Source of the DNA: Spirochaetota bacterium
GTDB lineage: Bacteria > Spirochaetota > UBA12135 > COTS27 > JAFLEE01
NCBI GenBank assembly: GCA_017302015.1
Contig: JAFLEE010000035.1
Location: forward strand, 1 to 44,541
Length of the DNA: 44,541 nt
Reading direction: 5' to 3'
This document shows positions 26,910-37,216 of this stretch, piece after piece (the stretch's first letter is position 1; every line of letters starts with the position of its first letter). The notes beneath the pieces are model-generated. The model saw only the letters and a program-made list of their open reading frames with translations, did no database searches and was not told the DNA's origin. The position numbers and the translations under genes are program-made.

Positions 26910-27719
26910 TTATATTCGGAGGCCCATGCCGATCTTCACCCCGCCAAAACCGCTGTGCAGGGGGTCATAATAGAGCCCGACCTGCGCGAAGAGGAATTGG
27001 TATTGAAGCCCCCATTGGCCGCCCACGCCCAACGTCATCTGGTATAGGGCGGAGAAGGGGAACGCGGCGGCGGCCGTCGCCCCGAGGTACATCCCCAACC
27101 CCTTCACGGTGAACAGATAGAAATTGAACCCGAGGTCGGCTCCGATACTGGCGAAGTACGACGGTCCCTTGAATTCGACGAGCCCGATGGTGAGGGTCGG
27201 CTCGAAGAAAAAGACTTTCTTGGCGTTGACGTGCGCGCCGAACTTGACGATCGCACCGCCGCCGGCCATGAAGGTGAGGCCCGAGCGGCCCTGGACCCAT
27301 TTGGCCATGCGCTTCACCACGTGGCGGTCGGTGATCTCGTATGTTTTACGGATGCGGGCCTCGAGATCCCGTTTCTTCAGCACCCAGCCCATATCGCTCG
27401 TGGCGAAAAGCAGGGCGTTCACCGCGCCCATCTGGCGCTCGAGATCCATCCGCGCGGCCAACGCGCGGATATAGTCGAATTCTTCCTCCCCCAATTCGCC
27501 CAATTCGTGGTCGGGGGCATCCTGTCCGCCGCGGATCTTGAAGTGAACGACATTGGAGTTATTGGCGACGGATTCGGCGTCGGCCAATTAGGTCCAGAGC
27601 CCATCGAGGACCATCCGGTAATTGGTCAGCAGGTTGGTGTCGGGGGCCCAGGGGGCCCGACCTTCCGCGAACACCGCTCCGAAGGCGCCCAACGCCAGGG
27701 CCAAGACGAGCTTCTTCAT
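26910..27719 (-). pseudogene. Outer-membrane beta-barrel-like gene interrupted by one in-frame TAA
   Basis: From ATG 27719 the frame encodes a signal peptide (KKLVLALALGAFGAVFA) and 43 residues in all, then TAA at 27588-27590. The same frame continues without a gap from TTG 27587 for 225 codons: a charged helical part, then glycine- and aromatic-rich amphipathic strands ending GGVKIGMGLRI, as in small barrels. The second half alone has no signal peptide and could not be exported, so this looks like one 269-codon gene with a nonsense change, a sequence error or read-through. The usual reading as a separate TTG-start gene is less likely. Confidence 0.7.
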
Positions 27720-27747
27720 GCCGCGTTCCGAGTTCCGCGCGGCCGGT

Positions 27748-28422
27748 TCACTTGACGATCGTCTGGAGGATTTGGCGCAATTCCGTCTTGAGGTGCTCGA
27801 GGCGGTAGCCAGGCACGAAGGCGTGGATGAGTCGGTAGAACACCTCCCAGCGCGTCAGCGCGGACTGGTTCAGGACGAACGTGTAGGTCGTGAAGTCGAT
27901 GACGGCCGTCCGGTAATAGGACGGGTTGGGACCGCGATAACCGATGATGATCAGGTAGCGGATGCCCAGATCGTCGCGGATGCGGTTGAGATCCTTCTTG
28001 ATCTCGACATCGGTGGCGAAATCGCTCTCTTTCTGGGTGGCCTTCTCGAGGAGCGCGTCGAAATCGACCTTGCCGGTGGCGGAAAAATTCTCTTTGAGGA
28101 TCTTCGCCGCCTCCGGATACTTGTGCCGGAGGGTGAAGAAGTTCATGTCGAGGATCTTCACGGGGAAGCCCAATTCGCCGCAAATTTGCACCGCGAGGAT
28201 GGACGCGTCCTGGAGGAAGGTCGATTTCTGGTAGATGGGCCGCCCCTTCAACAGAGAAACGTCTTCATAGACTAGGACGCCGACGCTTTCGCCCGCCTTG
28301 ATCGGTTGGGTCTTGTAGGTGAAATTGTAGTAATACGGGACTTCTTTGATCGGCCAACTGGTGCAACTGGCGAGCGAGGCAATCAGAAAGGCCACACCGG
28401 CGGCCGCGAACCATTTGGTCAT
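27748..28422 (-). CDS. Predicted lipoprotein, unidentified
   Basis: A 224-residue protein from ATG 28422, which has a strong GAGGAG site. An upstream in-frame ATG would put a charged leader before the signal peptide and was rejected. The signal sequence AAGVAFLIASLASC has a good lipobox with Cys at about residue 20. The mature domain has alternating strands and helices (AGESVGVLVYEDVSLLKG, LGIRYLIIIGYRGPNPSYY), vaguely like the nucleotide-free alpha/beta of CsgG or LpoB-type lipoproteins. No family is firmly recognised. It is first in the envelope cluster, 28 bp before the interrupted barrel gene. Confidence 0.8.
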   Translation of the reverse strand: MTKWFAAAGVAFLIASLASCTSWPIKEVPYYYNFTYKTQPIKAGESVGVLVYEDVSLLKGRPIYQKSTFLQDASILAVQICGELGFPVKILDMNFFTLRHKYPEAAKILKENFSATGKVDFDALLEKATQKESDFATDVEIKKDLNRIRDDLGIRYLIIIGYRGPNPSYYRTAVIDFTTYTFVLNQSALTRWEVFYRLIHAFVPGYRLEHLKTELRQILQTIVK

Positions 28423-28771
28423 GATGAACTCCTCAAGGCGATTTGAGGACAACTCTATACCGGATCAGATGGTTTATCAAATAGATCTATATATTTGTCA
28501 TATTTATTCGCGCACGAAACGCGACGCCGACAAGGCACTCCTCGACACGAAAGAACGGCTCGATGTTCGTCAATAGAATGATACAAACGCGCAAGGATTC
28601 CAAGGATCCCTGGGCCCGACCCGGGAACCCGCAAGAACTAAAGTCGTTCTAAATTGGAAAGGCTAAAAATATCGAGGCCTAACCTGGACACAGGCTACCC
28701 ATGCTCACGATGCCAAACGCCGTCCCCCCGGCACCGGGGATCCGAACGAGCAAGCGAGGAACGCGTCCGGC
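28423..28771. other. 349-bp intergenic region between lipoprotein and adenosine-deaminase genes
   Basis: No gene was recognised. The left third is AT-rich and holds a candidate promoter for the lipoprotein operon plus a 10-bp perfect palindrome ATAGATCTAT (28481-28490). The right part is GC-richer with no clear structure. The deaminase gene on the same strand ends at 28772, and I see no hairpin with a T-run there. Confidence 0.5.
28454..28480 (-). promoter_or_regulatory. Candidate promoter for the envelope-protein operon
   Basis: On the minus strand TTGATA (28475-28480) and TATAGA (28454-28459) are separated by 15 bp, a sigma-70-like pair with short spacing. The -10-like box lies about 32 bp upstream of the lipoprotein ATG. 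The AT-rich setting supports it, but the spacing is suboptimal. Confidence 0.35.
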
Positions 28772-30079
28772 TTAGACGATGACCAAGGGATATTGGCGCC
28801 GAAGCTTCGCGATCTCGGCGCTCATGAGTTTCCAGAGCACTTTGCGCTCCGGATGGAAGGTGGCCAAGGCCCCGTTCTCGACGAACGTAAGGATATCGGC
28901 GATGGAGAAATGGAGATGCCGGTGGAACGCCCAGAGTTCCTGGGAGAGATCGGTCTTGAAGAAGGTCGGATCGTCGCTATTGACGGTGAGGTTGAGGCCC
29001 TTGGGATGGAAGACCTGGGCGGGATGGGAATCCAGGGTCCGGGTATAGCGCCCGGTGAAGACGTTGCTCGTGAGGCAGAGTTCGATGGGCGTGCGGCGCT
29101 TGGCGAGGTCGGCCATGAGTTTTTCGTCCTCGATGGCGGCCATGCCGTGGCCGAGGCGCTCGGCGCCGAGATCCTTCAGGGCCGACCATACGGATTCGGG
29201 CCCCACATCCTCGCCCGCGTGGGCCACGACGTGCAGACCGGCCTTCACGGCCTTGCGGAAGGTTTCTTTGAAGAGCCCGGCGGGGCCCGCCTTCTCGTCG
29301 CCGCCCAGGCCGATCCCCAGCACCAGGTCGTTGGGGCTTTCGAGGACGCGCGCGAGGTTCGCCTTCGCGTTTTCGGCGCCGAAAGTGCGGCTGACGTCGA
29401 TGAGGAGGCGCACCCGGGTGCCCTCGCTCCGTTCGAGGTTGCGGATGCAGCGCGAGAGGGTCTCGAGCATGGCCGGATACGTGAAGCCCTTCTGGACGAA
29501 TTTGCTGATGGCGAAGAAGATTTCGGCGTAGACGATATGGTTCTTCTTCAGGTAGACGGCCAGGTCCTCGAACAAGCGCTCGAAATCGGCGAGTTCGGTC
29601 ATGGCGTCCTGGAGATTGACGAAGGCGCGGATGAACTCGCCCAGGTTATGGAAGGTGAAGAGGCGCTCCACATCCTGCGCCGTGCGGATGGCGGACTTGG
29701 GGTTGCGCCGGGCCATCTCGAGGAAGGTCTCCTTGCGGATGCAGCCCTCGAAATGCAGGTGGATCTCGGTCTTGGGGATGGCCCGGAAGAACGCCCGCAC
29801 CTGGCGGTCGAGGGCCTCCGGATCGGCGAATTCCTTCGACGGCTCGGCGCGGTAGAGACCGCGACGCTTCTCCTCGAGCAGGCGGCCCAGGATCACGGCC
29901 CCGGGCGTATAGGGCTTGGAGGCGTAGAAGAACCAGGAGACGGGCTTGCGGCTGCCCCGAACGGATCCCTCCACGAGATGGCCGTAGTGCAGGTCATGGC
30001 AGGCCTCGATGGCGAGTTCCAGCACCCCTTTCGGGGCCGAGGCGGCCTTGTTTTTTTTGCCTTTGACGACGGTGCTCAT
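28772..30079 (-). CDS. Adenosine/AMP-deaminase family protein with N-terminal extension
   Basis: A 435-residue metal-dependent hydrolase that deaminates adenosine or a related purine. The zinc ligands are visible: His107 and His109 in KTEIHLHFEG, His287 with the catalytic Glu290 in HAGED, LGHG near 309-312, and Asp369-Asp370 in NSDDP. The first 95 residues are extra compared with the roughly 340-residue bacterial adenosine deaminase, and include LELAIEACHDLHYGHLVEGS and a WFFYASKP patch. Substrate cannot be fixed as adenosine over N6-modified adenine or AMP. It is divergent from cheD. Confidence 0.9.
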   Translation of the reverse strand: MSTVVKGKKNKAASAPKGVLELAIEACHDLHYGHLVEGSVRGSRKPVSWFFYASKPYTPGAVILGRLLEEKRRGLYRAEPSKEFADPEALDRQVRAFFRAIPKTEIHLHFEGCIRKETFLEMARRNPKSAIRTAQDVERLFTFHNLGEFIRAFVNLQDAMTELADFERLFEDLAVYLKKNHIVYAEIFFAISKFVQKGFTYPAMLETLSRCIRNLERSEGTRVRLLIDVSRTFGAENAKANLARVLESPNDLVLGIGLGGDEKAGPAGLFKETFRKAVKAGLHVVAHAGEDVGPESVWSALKDLGAERLGHGMAAIEDEKLMADLAKRRTPIELCLTSNVFTGRYTRTLDSHPAQVFHPKGLNLTVNSDDPTFFKTDLSQELWAFHRHLHFSIADILTFVENGALATFHPERKVLWKLMSAEIAKLRRQYPLVIV

Positions 30080-30226
30080 GGGTTCCCGGGCTCTTCGTGT
30101 ACTTTAACGGAGGCCCAAAGGATAAAATTCATCCCCGAACCCAAGATTATTCCCCGCGGGAAGACCTCAATTTTATCCATTAGGCGACCGAAGCGCCACC
30201 CGGAACCCTCCATCGGATAATCCACG

Positions 30227-31940
<1,714 letters not shown>

Positions 31941-31977
31941 CCGACGCAGGCCCGGCGGCCCGAACCGACGCAAAAAG

Positions 31978-32005
31978 GGCCGCGCAGAGATGCGCGGCCT
32001 TTTTT
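31978..32005 (+). terminator. Strong intrinsic terminator between gap and pgk
   Basis: GGCCGCGC (31978-31985) pairs with GCGCGGCC (31992-31999) around a 6-base loop and is followed directly by six T. An A-run precedes the stem, so it could also act on the opposite strand. It lies 37 bp after the gap stop and would limit read-through into pgk. Confidence 0.85.
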
Positions 32006-32118
32006 CGGCCAAGCGGGCGCATGGCGAATCCCCCACCCTCCCCCAGGAACCCGAGCGAACACGAGACCCCGCTGACGAACCACCGAGGCGCGACCCGAGC
32101 GCCGCACAAGGAAACCCC

Positions 32119-33330
32119 ATGAACAAGAAGAGCATCCAGGACATCGACCTCAAGGGCAAGAAGGTCATCGTGCGCGTCGACTACAACGTCCCCATCAAGA
32201 ACGGGAAGATCAGCGATAACGCCCGCATCGCGGCGAGCCTGCCGACGATCAAGCACCTCCTCGGCCAGGAGTGCGCCATCATCCTGATGAGCCACCTCGG
32301 CCGTCCCGACGGCGAGAAGAAGCCCGAGTTCAGCCTCCAACCGACGGCGGTCGAACTCTCGCGCCTCCTGGGAAAGCCGGTGGCCATGGCCCCCGACTGC
32401 GTGGGCCCCGAAGTCGAAAAACTCGCCCTCGCGCTCAAGCCGGGCGAGATCCTCATGCTCGAGAATGTGCGCTATTACAAGGCCGAAGACGACAAGAAGG
32501 ACAAGGAGGGCCGCAAGGCCTTCGCCAAGCGCCTGGCCTCCCTCGCCCAGGTCTACGTCAACGACGCCTTCGGCACCGCCCACCGCGAGCACGCCAGCAC
32601 GGCCAACGTGGCCGAGTTCCTCCCCGCCGTCTGCGGCCTCCTCATCCAGAAGGAACTCGACTATCTCGGGAAAGCCATCGAGCATCCGGTGCGGCCCCTC
32701 GTGGCCATCCTCGGCGGGGCCAAGGTCAGCGACAAGATCCCCGTCATCGAGAACCTGCTCAAGAAGGCGGACAAGGTCATCGTCGGCGGCGGCATGGCCT
32801 ACACCTTCTACAAGGCGATGGGCTACGAGATCGGAAAATCCCTCTGCGACATGTCCCTGGTGGACACCTGCAAGAATTTCCTCGCCGAGGGCGCGGGCAA
32901 GATCGTCCTCCCCATCGACAATAAGGTCGCCGGCGACTTCGACTTCAAGAACATGAAACTGCTCACGCCGCTTAAGACGGTGCTCTGCAGCGCCATCCCC
33001 GCCGACAGCGAGGGGCTGGACATCGGCGAAAAGAGCGTCGAACTCTTCCGCGGCATCATCCTCTCGGCCAAGACCATCGTCTGGAACGGCCCCATGGGCG
33101 TCTTCGAGTGCGCGGAGACCGCCAAGGGCACCTTCGCCATCGCCCAGGCCATGGCCGAGGCCACCGGCAAGGGCGCCGTCACCATCATCGGCGGCGGCGA
33201 TAGCGCCTCGGCCGTGAAGGACGCCGGCCTCGTGGAGAAGATGACCCACGTCAGCACCGGCGGCGGCGCCAGCATGGAGTTCCTCGAGGGCAAGACCCTC
33301 CCGGGCATCTCCTTCCTCAACGACAAATAG
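32119..33330 (+). CDS. pgk: Phosphoglycerate kinase
   Basis: Transfers phosphate from 1,3-bisphosphoglycerate to ADP in glycolysis. From ATG 32119 the protein is 403 residues. It has the N-terminal substrate motif [12 protein letters not shown] (residues 17-28), the MSHLGRPDG segment near 58-66, the hinge region [13 protein letters not shown] near 195, and the C-terminal GGGDSASAV with the nucleotide-binding glycine loop near 357. ATG 32119 follows an AAGGAAA site. An upstream in-frame start at 31990 would add a 43-residue leader encoded by the terminator tail and was rejected. Confidence 0.98.
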   Translation: MNKKSIQDIDLKGKKVIVRVDYNVPIKNGKISDNARIAASLPTIKHLLGQECAIILMSHLGRPDGEKKPEFSLQPTAVELSRLLGKPVAMAPDCVGPEVEKLALALKPGEILMLENVRYYKAEDDKKDKEGRKAFAKRLASLAQVYVNDAFGTAHREHASTANVAEFLPAVCGLLIQKELDYLGKAIEHPVRPLVAILGGAKVSDKIPVIENLLKKADKVIVGGGMAYTFYKAMGYEIGKSLCDMSLVDTCKNFLAEGAGKIVLPIDNKVAGDFDFKNMKLLTPLKTVLCSAIPADSEGLDIGEKSVELFRGIILSAKTIVWNGPMGVFECAETAKGTFAIAQAMAEATGKGAVTIIGGGDSASAVKDAGLVEKMTHVSTGGGASMEFLEGKTLPGISFLNDK

Positions 33331-33357
33331 CCGCCAATCGACCTCCCAGGAGCCCCC

Positions 33358-33648
33358 ATGGCCAAAAAGACGAACCGCGCCCGCGCGCCGGAGACCGCCG
33401 AACCCCAAACGGACGGGTGCTGCGGCCCGGACGGCTGCTGCTGTGGGGAGAAGGCCCCCAAGCCCGCCAAGCAGGTCCACCACCACTCCTCGGCGCTCGG
33501 CGGATTCTGGTTCCTGGGGGCCGTGGGCACGGGGTTCTGGATGGTCTCCCATGCTACCGGTTTCTGGCCGGTCTCCATGGCGGTCCTGAAGGCGATTTTT
33601 TGGCCCGTGGTGGTGATGTATAAGGTCGCGGCCCTGCTGGGCCTCTGA
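33358..33648 (+). CDS. Small cysteine-rich membrane protein, unidentified
   Basis: A 96-residue protein with a striking N-terminal cluster, DGCCGPDGCCCGE (five Cys), followed by HHHSS at about 42-46, then two hydrophobic helices (GGFWFLGAVGTGFWMVSHAT and VSMAVLKAIFWPVVVMYKVA). The Cys/His cluster looks like a metal-binding site on a membrane anchor. The C-terminal WP..MYK pattern resembles short two-helix proteins of unknown function in other bacteria. ATG 33358 has a perfect AGGAG site. It starts 27 bp after pgk, probably in the same transcript. Confidence 0.8.
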   Translation: MAKKTNRARAPETAEPQTDGCCGPDGCCCGEKAPKPAKQVHHHSSALGGFWFLGAVGTGFWMVSHATGFWPVSMAVLKAIFWPVVVMYKVAALLGL

Positions 33649-33710
33649 CCCGACGCCTCATTGCTTTTTCGCCCCGAGAGGGGCTAAGATCGCGCCTTGC
33701 GGGGGATCCC

Positions 33711-35588
33711 ATGGCATCCAATCTCGTCTCGATGTTCCTCGAAGCGGCGGCGACTTGGCCGCAGCGGCCCATGCTCTGCTGGAAGGCCCGGGACGGGGAA
33801 GACTGGACGCGCCTGAGCTACGCCGGGGCCCGTGAGGCCTTCTACCGCGTGGCGACCCAACTCCTCAAGTGGCGCCTCTCGGGCAAACACATCGCCCTCT
33901 TTTCGGACACGACCCCCGAGTGGCTGATCGCCGATTTCGCCTGCCAAGCGGTGGGCGCCGTCGATGTGCCGAGGGGCCTTAGCACCTCCGAGACCGAAAT
34001 GGCCTTCATCCTGAAGCATTCGGGGTCCCTGGGGGCGATCGTCCAGAACGAGGCCGTCTACCGCAAACTCCCCCGCGCCTTCTCGCGCAGCCGGCCGATC
34101 CTCTGCTTCCAGCGCTTCACCGGCGCCGGGCGCAATGTCGTTTTCTTCGAGGACGTGTCTGCGAAGGGCCCGAGCGACCGCAAGGCGGTGGACCGCCTCA
34201 TCGGGCGCATCCAACCCAAGCACTTGGCCTCCATCGTCTACACCTCGGGCACCACGGGCAACCCCAAGGGGGTGATGCTTTCCCACGCGAACTTCATGCA
34301 CAATGTGCGCGTCGGGCCGAAATTCCTGACCCTGAAGGACGAGACCTACCTGTCGCTCCTGCCGATATGGCACGCCTACGAGCGCACCTGCGAGTACCTG
34401 TGCGTGAGCATCGGCACCACCTTCTACTACACCAATAAGCGCCGCTTCAAGGACGACATGGGCCAGGTCAAGCCCACCATCTTCCCGTCCGCCCCGGCGG
34501 TCTGGATCGCCGTCTACAACGCGTTCATGGACAAGATCGCCAAGAGCCCCCTCCCCCGCCGGCTCCTGGCCCGCTTCCTCATCCAGAACGCCGTGCGCCA
34601 CGTGCGCGCGAGGCGGGTGGTCGAGGGAAAGCTCATCCGCCGGCCCCAAGCCCCCGTCGACGCGGGAACCGTGCTTTCCAATACCGTCGCCATGCACCGC
34701 ACGGCCGTCTTCTACCACTTGGCCCAACGCCTGGTGTTCAAGCACCTCACCGCGCTCACCGGAGGCCGCCTGAGGCGGGCGATCTCCGGGGGCGGCGCGC
34801 TCCCCGACAATATCGACGATTTTTTCGAGGCCGCCAATTTTCCCCTCATGAACGGCTACGGCCTCACCGAAACGGCCCCCATCATCTCCACGCGCACGCC
34901 CGAGACGAACGTGCGCGGGACCATCGGGGCGCCGCTGACCGAACTCACCGTGCAGATCCGCGACCTAGAGACCCGGAAGCCCCTGCCCGTGGGCGAGATC
35001 GGCTTCATCTGCGTCAAGGGCCCCAGCGTCATGCAGGGCTATTACAAGAATCCCAAGGAGACCCGGCGCATCCTCGGGAAGGACGGCTACCTCAATACCG
35101 GCGATATCGGCTTCCTCGACGAGGCCGGCCTGTTGGCCATCACCGGGCGCCGGAAGGAAGTCATCGTCCTCATCTCGGGCGAGAACATCATGCCCAACGT
35201 CGTCGAGGACGAACTGATGAAGTGCCGCGAGATCGCCCAGTGCATGCTCGTCGGTTCCGACAAGAAGGTCCCCGCGGCCCTCATCCACCCCAACGAGGAG
35301 CTCCTCCTGGAATACGCCCAGAGGATGAACATCCAATTCGGCGATTACCATGAACTGCTCAAGCACCCCCAGGTCGTGGAGCATTTCCGGCTGCTGGTGA
35401 AGCAGTACGTCAACGACAATACCGCGCGCATCCAGCCGTTCGAGCGCATCGGCCACTTCGCGCTCATCGAAAAGCCCTTCACCGAGGGCGAAGAACTCAC
35501 CAACACCCAAAAACTGCGGCGCGACTATATCGCGGCCAAATACAAGCACGTCATCGACGAACTCTACGGCCGCCACGGCTACGGCTAG
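33711..35588 (+). CDS. Long-chain acyl-CoA synthetase (AMP-forming, FadD15-like)
   Basis: A 625-residue ANL-superfamily ligase that activates fatty acids to acyl-CoA through acyl-AMP. The P-loop IVYTSGTTGNPKGVMLSHAN lies around 175-195, the A5 motif GYGLTETAPIIS near 382, and the TGDIGFLDEAGLLAITGRRKE block around 463-483. The overall length and the gap between P-loop and A5 match the long-chain (FadD15/FAA1) group rather than acetyl-CoA synthetase. It is preceded by a G-run ribosome site and stands 62 bp after the small cysteine-rich membrane protein gene. Confidence 0.93.
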   Translation: MASNLVSMFLEAAATWPQRPMLCWKARDGEDWTRLSYAGAREAFYRVATQLLKWRLSGKHIALFSDTTPEWLIADFACQAVGAVDVPRGLSTSETEMAFILKHSGSLGAIVQNEAVYRKLPRAFSRSRPILCFQRFTGAGRNVVFFEDVSAKGPSDRKAVDRLIGRIQPKHLASIVYTSGTTGNPKGVMLSHANFMHNVRVGPKFLTLKDETYLSLLPIWHAYERTCEYLCVSIGTTFYYTNKRRFKDDMGQVKPTIFPSAPAVWIAVYNAFMDKIAKSPLPRRLLARFLIQNAVRHVRARRVVEGKLIRRPQAPVDAGTVLSNTVAMHRTAVFYHLAQRLVFKHLTALTGGRLRRAISGGGALPDNIDDFFEAANFPLMNGYGLTETAPIISTRTPETNVRGTIGAPLTELTVQIRDLETRKPLPVGEIGFICVKGPSVMQGYYKNPKETRRILGKDGYLNTGDIGFLDEAGLLAITGRRKEVIVLISGENIMPNVVEDELMKCREIAQCMLVGSDKKVPAALIHPNEELLLEYAQRMNIQFGDYHELLKHPQVVEHFRLLVKQYVNDNTARIQPFERIGHFALIEKPFTEGEELTNTQKLRRDYIAAKYKHVIDELYGRHGYG

Positions 35589-35615
35589 GGGCCTGTGTGG
35601 CGTCTCCCCGTTCGC

Positions 35616-35637
35616 CGGTTTCACCGGGCTGAAACCG
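35616..35637. terminator. 8-bp hairpin after the acyl-CoA synthetase
   Basis: CGGTTTCA (35616-35623) pairs perfectly with TGAAACCG (35630-35637) around a CCGGGC loop. No T-run follows on the plus strand, so it is either a weak terminator or a 3' structure. It lies 28 bp after the stop, in the 276-bp gap to the convergent deacetylase, which holds no gene that I can support. Confidence 0.35.
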
Positions 35638-35864
35638 TCTAAACGGGTGCCGGCGCAAGGCCTCGCGCCTTCCGCAGGGCGAAGCCGGCGAGGATCGCAC
35701 GTTCCCGATTTGTATGCCTCGGCTCTGCGGGAGATGCGCGGCAGACTCGGATCGCCCGCATCGCCTTCGAGTCCTGATGATGCGGGGACTTCCCGCCCGA
35801 TCCCCTCGGGCCGAGCGGGGATCGGGGCCCTTTTCGGCGGATCGAGCCTGGCATTGGAGAAAGT

Positions 35865-36752
35865 TTAAGGCCCCTCCCGCACCCCGTCGAGCCTCACGAA
35901 ACGAACGCCACGGGACCTAAGCGTTTCCACGATGATCCGGGTCGCGGGCGCGGCGTTCCAGGACGGCTGGTTCAAGTGCATGATGACCACGGAACCCGGC
36001 TTGCAGGCGCGCAGCACCCGCCCCGCGATGGCTTGGGCGGTTTGACCGCCGCCCACATCGCCCGAAAGGACATCCCAGCCGGCCACCCGGTGGCCGAGGG
36101 AAGCGGCGAGGTCCATGGCCACATCGTCGTAGTACGCGGTCCCCGATCGGAAAAAGGACGTTCGGCGTCCGGTGAGGCGCTCCAGGAGGGCCGCATTCCC
36201 GGCGATCTCCATGACCGCGGCGGCGAGGTCGGGGGTGCTCGGGATGCGGTAGATCTCCCGGGGGCTTACGGCGCAGGGGCGATGGGTCAGCCCATGGTTC
36301 TCCACCTGGAAAAGGCCGTTGGTGGCGAGCCGCCGGAAATTCCCGAGATTGCCGTTGGTGACCCAGCGCCAACTGACGAAGATCGTGGCGGGCACCCGGT
36401 CGGCCTCGAGGAAATCGACCAGCGGCGCATTGAACCCGCTCCCGTACGTCCCGCCGCAGGCATCGAAGGTGAGCGCCACTTCATTGGAGGCCGTCTCCAA
36501 GCGCCGGAAAGTGGTCGGATGGAACTCGGCGAAACGCCGGGGGATCCTTCCCCGGTATCCATCCAAGGTGGCCGCCACCCGATTGGACCAATAGGGGTCG
36601 CGGCCCACCGATTCTTCCGCCGTCCATCGGCCCGCTTCCGGCGGGAGCGCCGGCAAAACCTTGGAAGGTTTGGCCTTTTCCACCGTGCAAGCCGCAAAAA
36701 CGGCGAGACAAATCGCCCCGATCAAAGCGAAAACCAGCCTAGGGGAATCCAT
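35865..36752 (-). CDS. Polysaccharide deacetylase (NodB) lipoprotein
   Basis: A 295-residue protein with signal peptide and lipobox (GAICLAVFAAC, Cys near 22), predicted to be envelope-anchored. The NodB fold begins VALTFDACGGTYGSG near 92, where the usual second Asp of the TFDD motif is Ala, as in a known TFDACGG subgroup. The metal-binding His pair is in NHGLTHRP (H-x3-H). Later motifs FFRSGTAYYD and VIMHLN complete the fold. The substrate is likely peptidoglycan or another N-acetylated glycan. Only a weak ribosome site precedes ATG 36752. The hairpin repeat array lies 234 bp upstream. Confidence 0.88.
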   Translation of the reverse strand: MDSPRLVFALIGAICLAVFAACTVEKAKPSKVLPALPPEAGRWTAEESVGRDPYWSNRVAATLDGYRGRIPRRFAEFHPTTFRRLETASNEVALTFDACGGTYGSGFNAPLVDFLEADRVPATIFVSWRWVTNGNLGNFRRLATNGLFQVENHGLTHRPCAVSPREIYRIPSTPDLAAAVMEIAGNAALLERLTGRRTSFFRSGTAYYDDVAMDLAASLGHRVAGWDVLSGDVGGGQTAQAIAGRVLRACKPGSVVIMHLNQPSWNAAPATRIIVETLRSRGVRFVRLDGVREGP

Positions 36753-36986
36753 TCGTTTTACCCGAAAAATCTTGTGATTTCATTCATGGGCGGGGTACGC
36801 CGTCGGATTGACTGACCAGATTCACGCGAGGGGGCCACGGATCCATCTGCCTTATTGTCCAATCATTTTCCAGCGGAGATGGCGAGCGAGGGCGAAGCAT
36901 CCGGTTTCTCCGCCAACCCTCGAATGTCGCCGATCCAGCCCAGGAAACGGTGTCAGGCCGTCGGGCTTCCGTTTGGATCCCAAATT

Positions 36987-37216
36987 GCGCCTTCCGGGCG
37001 CTGGGAACCGGTCTCACGCCATCCGGGCGTCGTGCCGGTTCCCACGTCGCGCCTTCCGGGCGCTGGGAACCGGTCTCACGCCATCCGGGCGTCGTGCCGG
37101 TTCCCTCGTCGCGCCTTCCGGGCGCTGGGAACCGGTCTCACGCCATCCGGGCGTCGTGCCGGTTCCCTCGTCGCGCCTTCCGGGCGCTGGGAACCGGTCT
37201 CACGCCATCCGGGCGT
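36987..37216. repeat. 62-bp tandem repeat, 3.7 copies, each with two nested hairpins
   Basis: Three full copies (36987, 37049, 37111) and a 44-bp partial copy (37173-37216) are almost identical; I saw one base difference, A for T at position 37044. Each unit starts with hairpin A (stem GCGCC/GGCGC, loop TTCCG). It then has hairpin B: a 9-bp outer stem GGGAACCGG/CCGGTTCCC, a 4x4 internal loop, an inner stem ACGCC/GGCGT and loop ATCCG. The core CGCC-WTCCG-GGCG thus appears eight times, with loops alternating T and A. All three plus-strand frames are open, because 62 is not a multiple of 3; I do not regard these as genes. Confidence 0.95.

Noticed and set aside
26910-27719. Selenocysteine or other recoded stop in the barrel gene
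   Set aside because: The stop is TAA, not TGA or TAG, and no downstream recoding element was apparent; a nonsense change or error is simpler.
35640-35700. Diverged copy of the repeat hairpin core (GCGCCTTCCG followed by GGGCG)
   Set aside because: Only hairpin A is loosely matched, with extra bases in the loop; similarity at this level is expected in GC-rich DNA.
36987-37216. CRISPR array
   Set aside because: Units are contiguous with no variable spacers, and no cas genes are in this window.
36987-37216. REP/BIME element mobilised by a RAYT transposase
   Set aside because: The neighbour is PcfJ-like with no visible HUH or Y1 transposase motif, and the same unit was not noticed elsewhere in this window.
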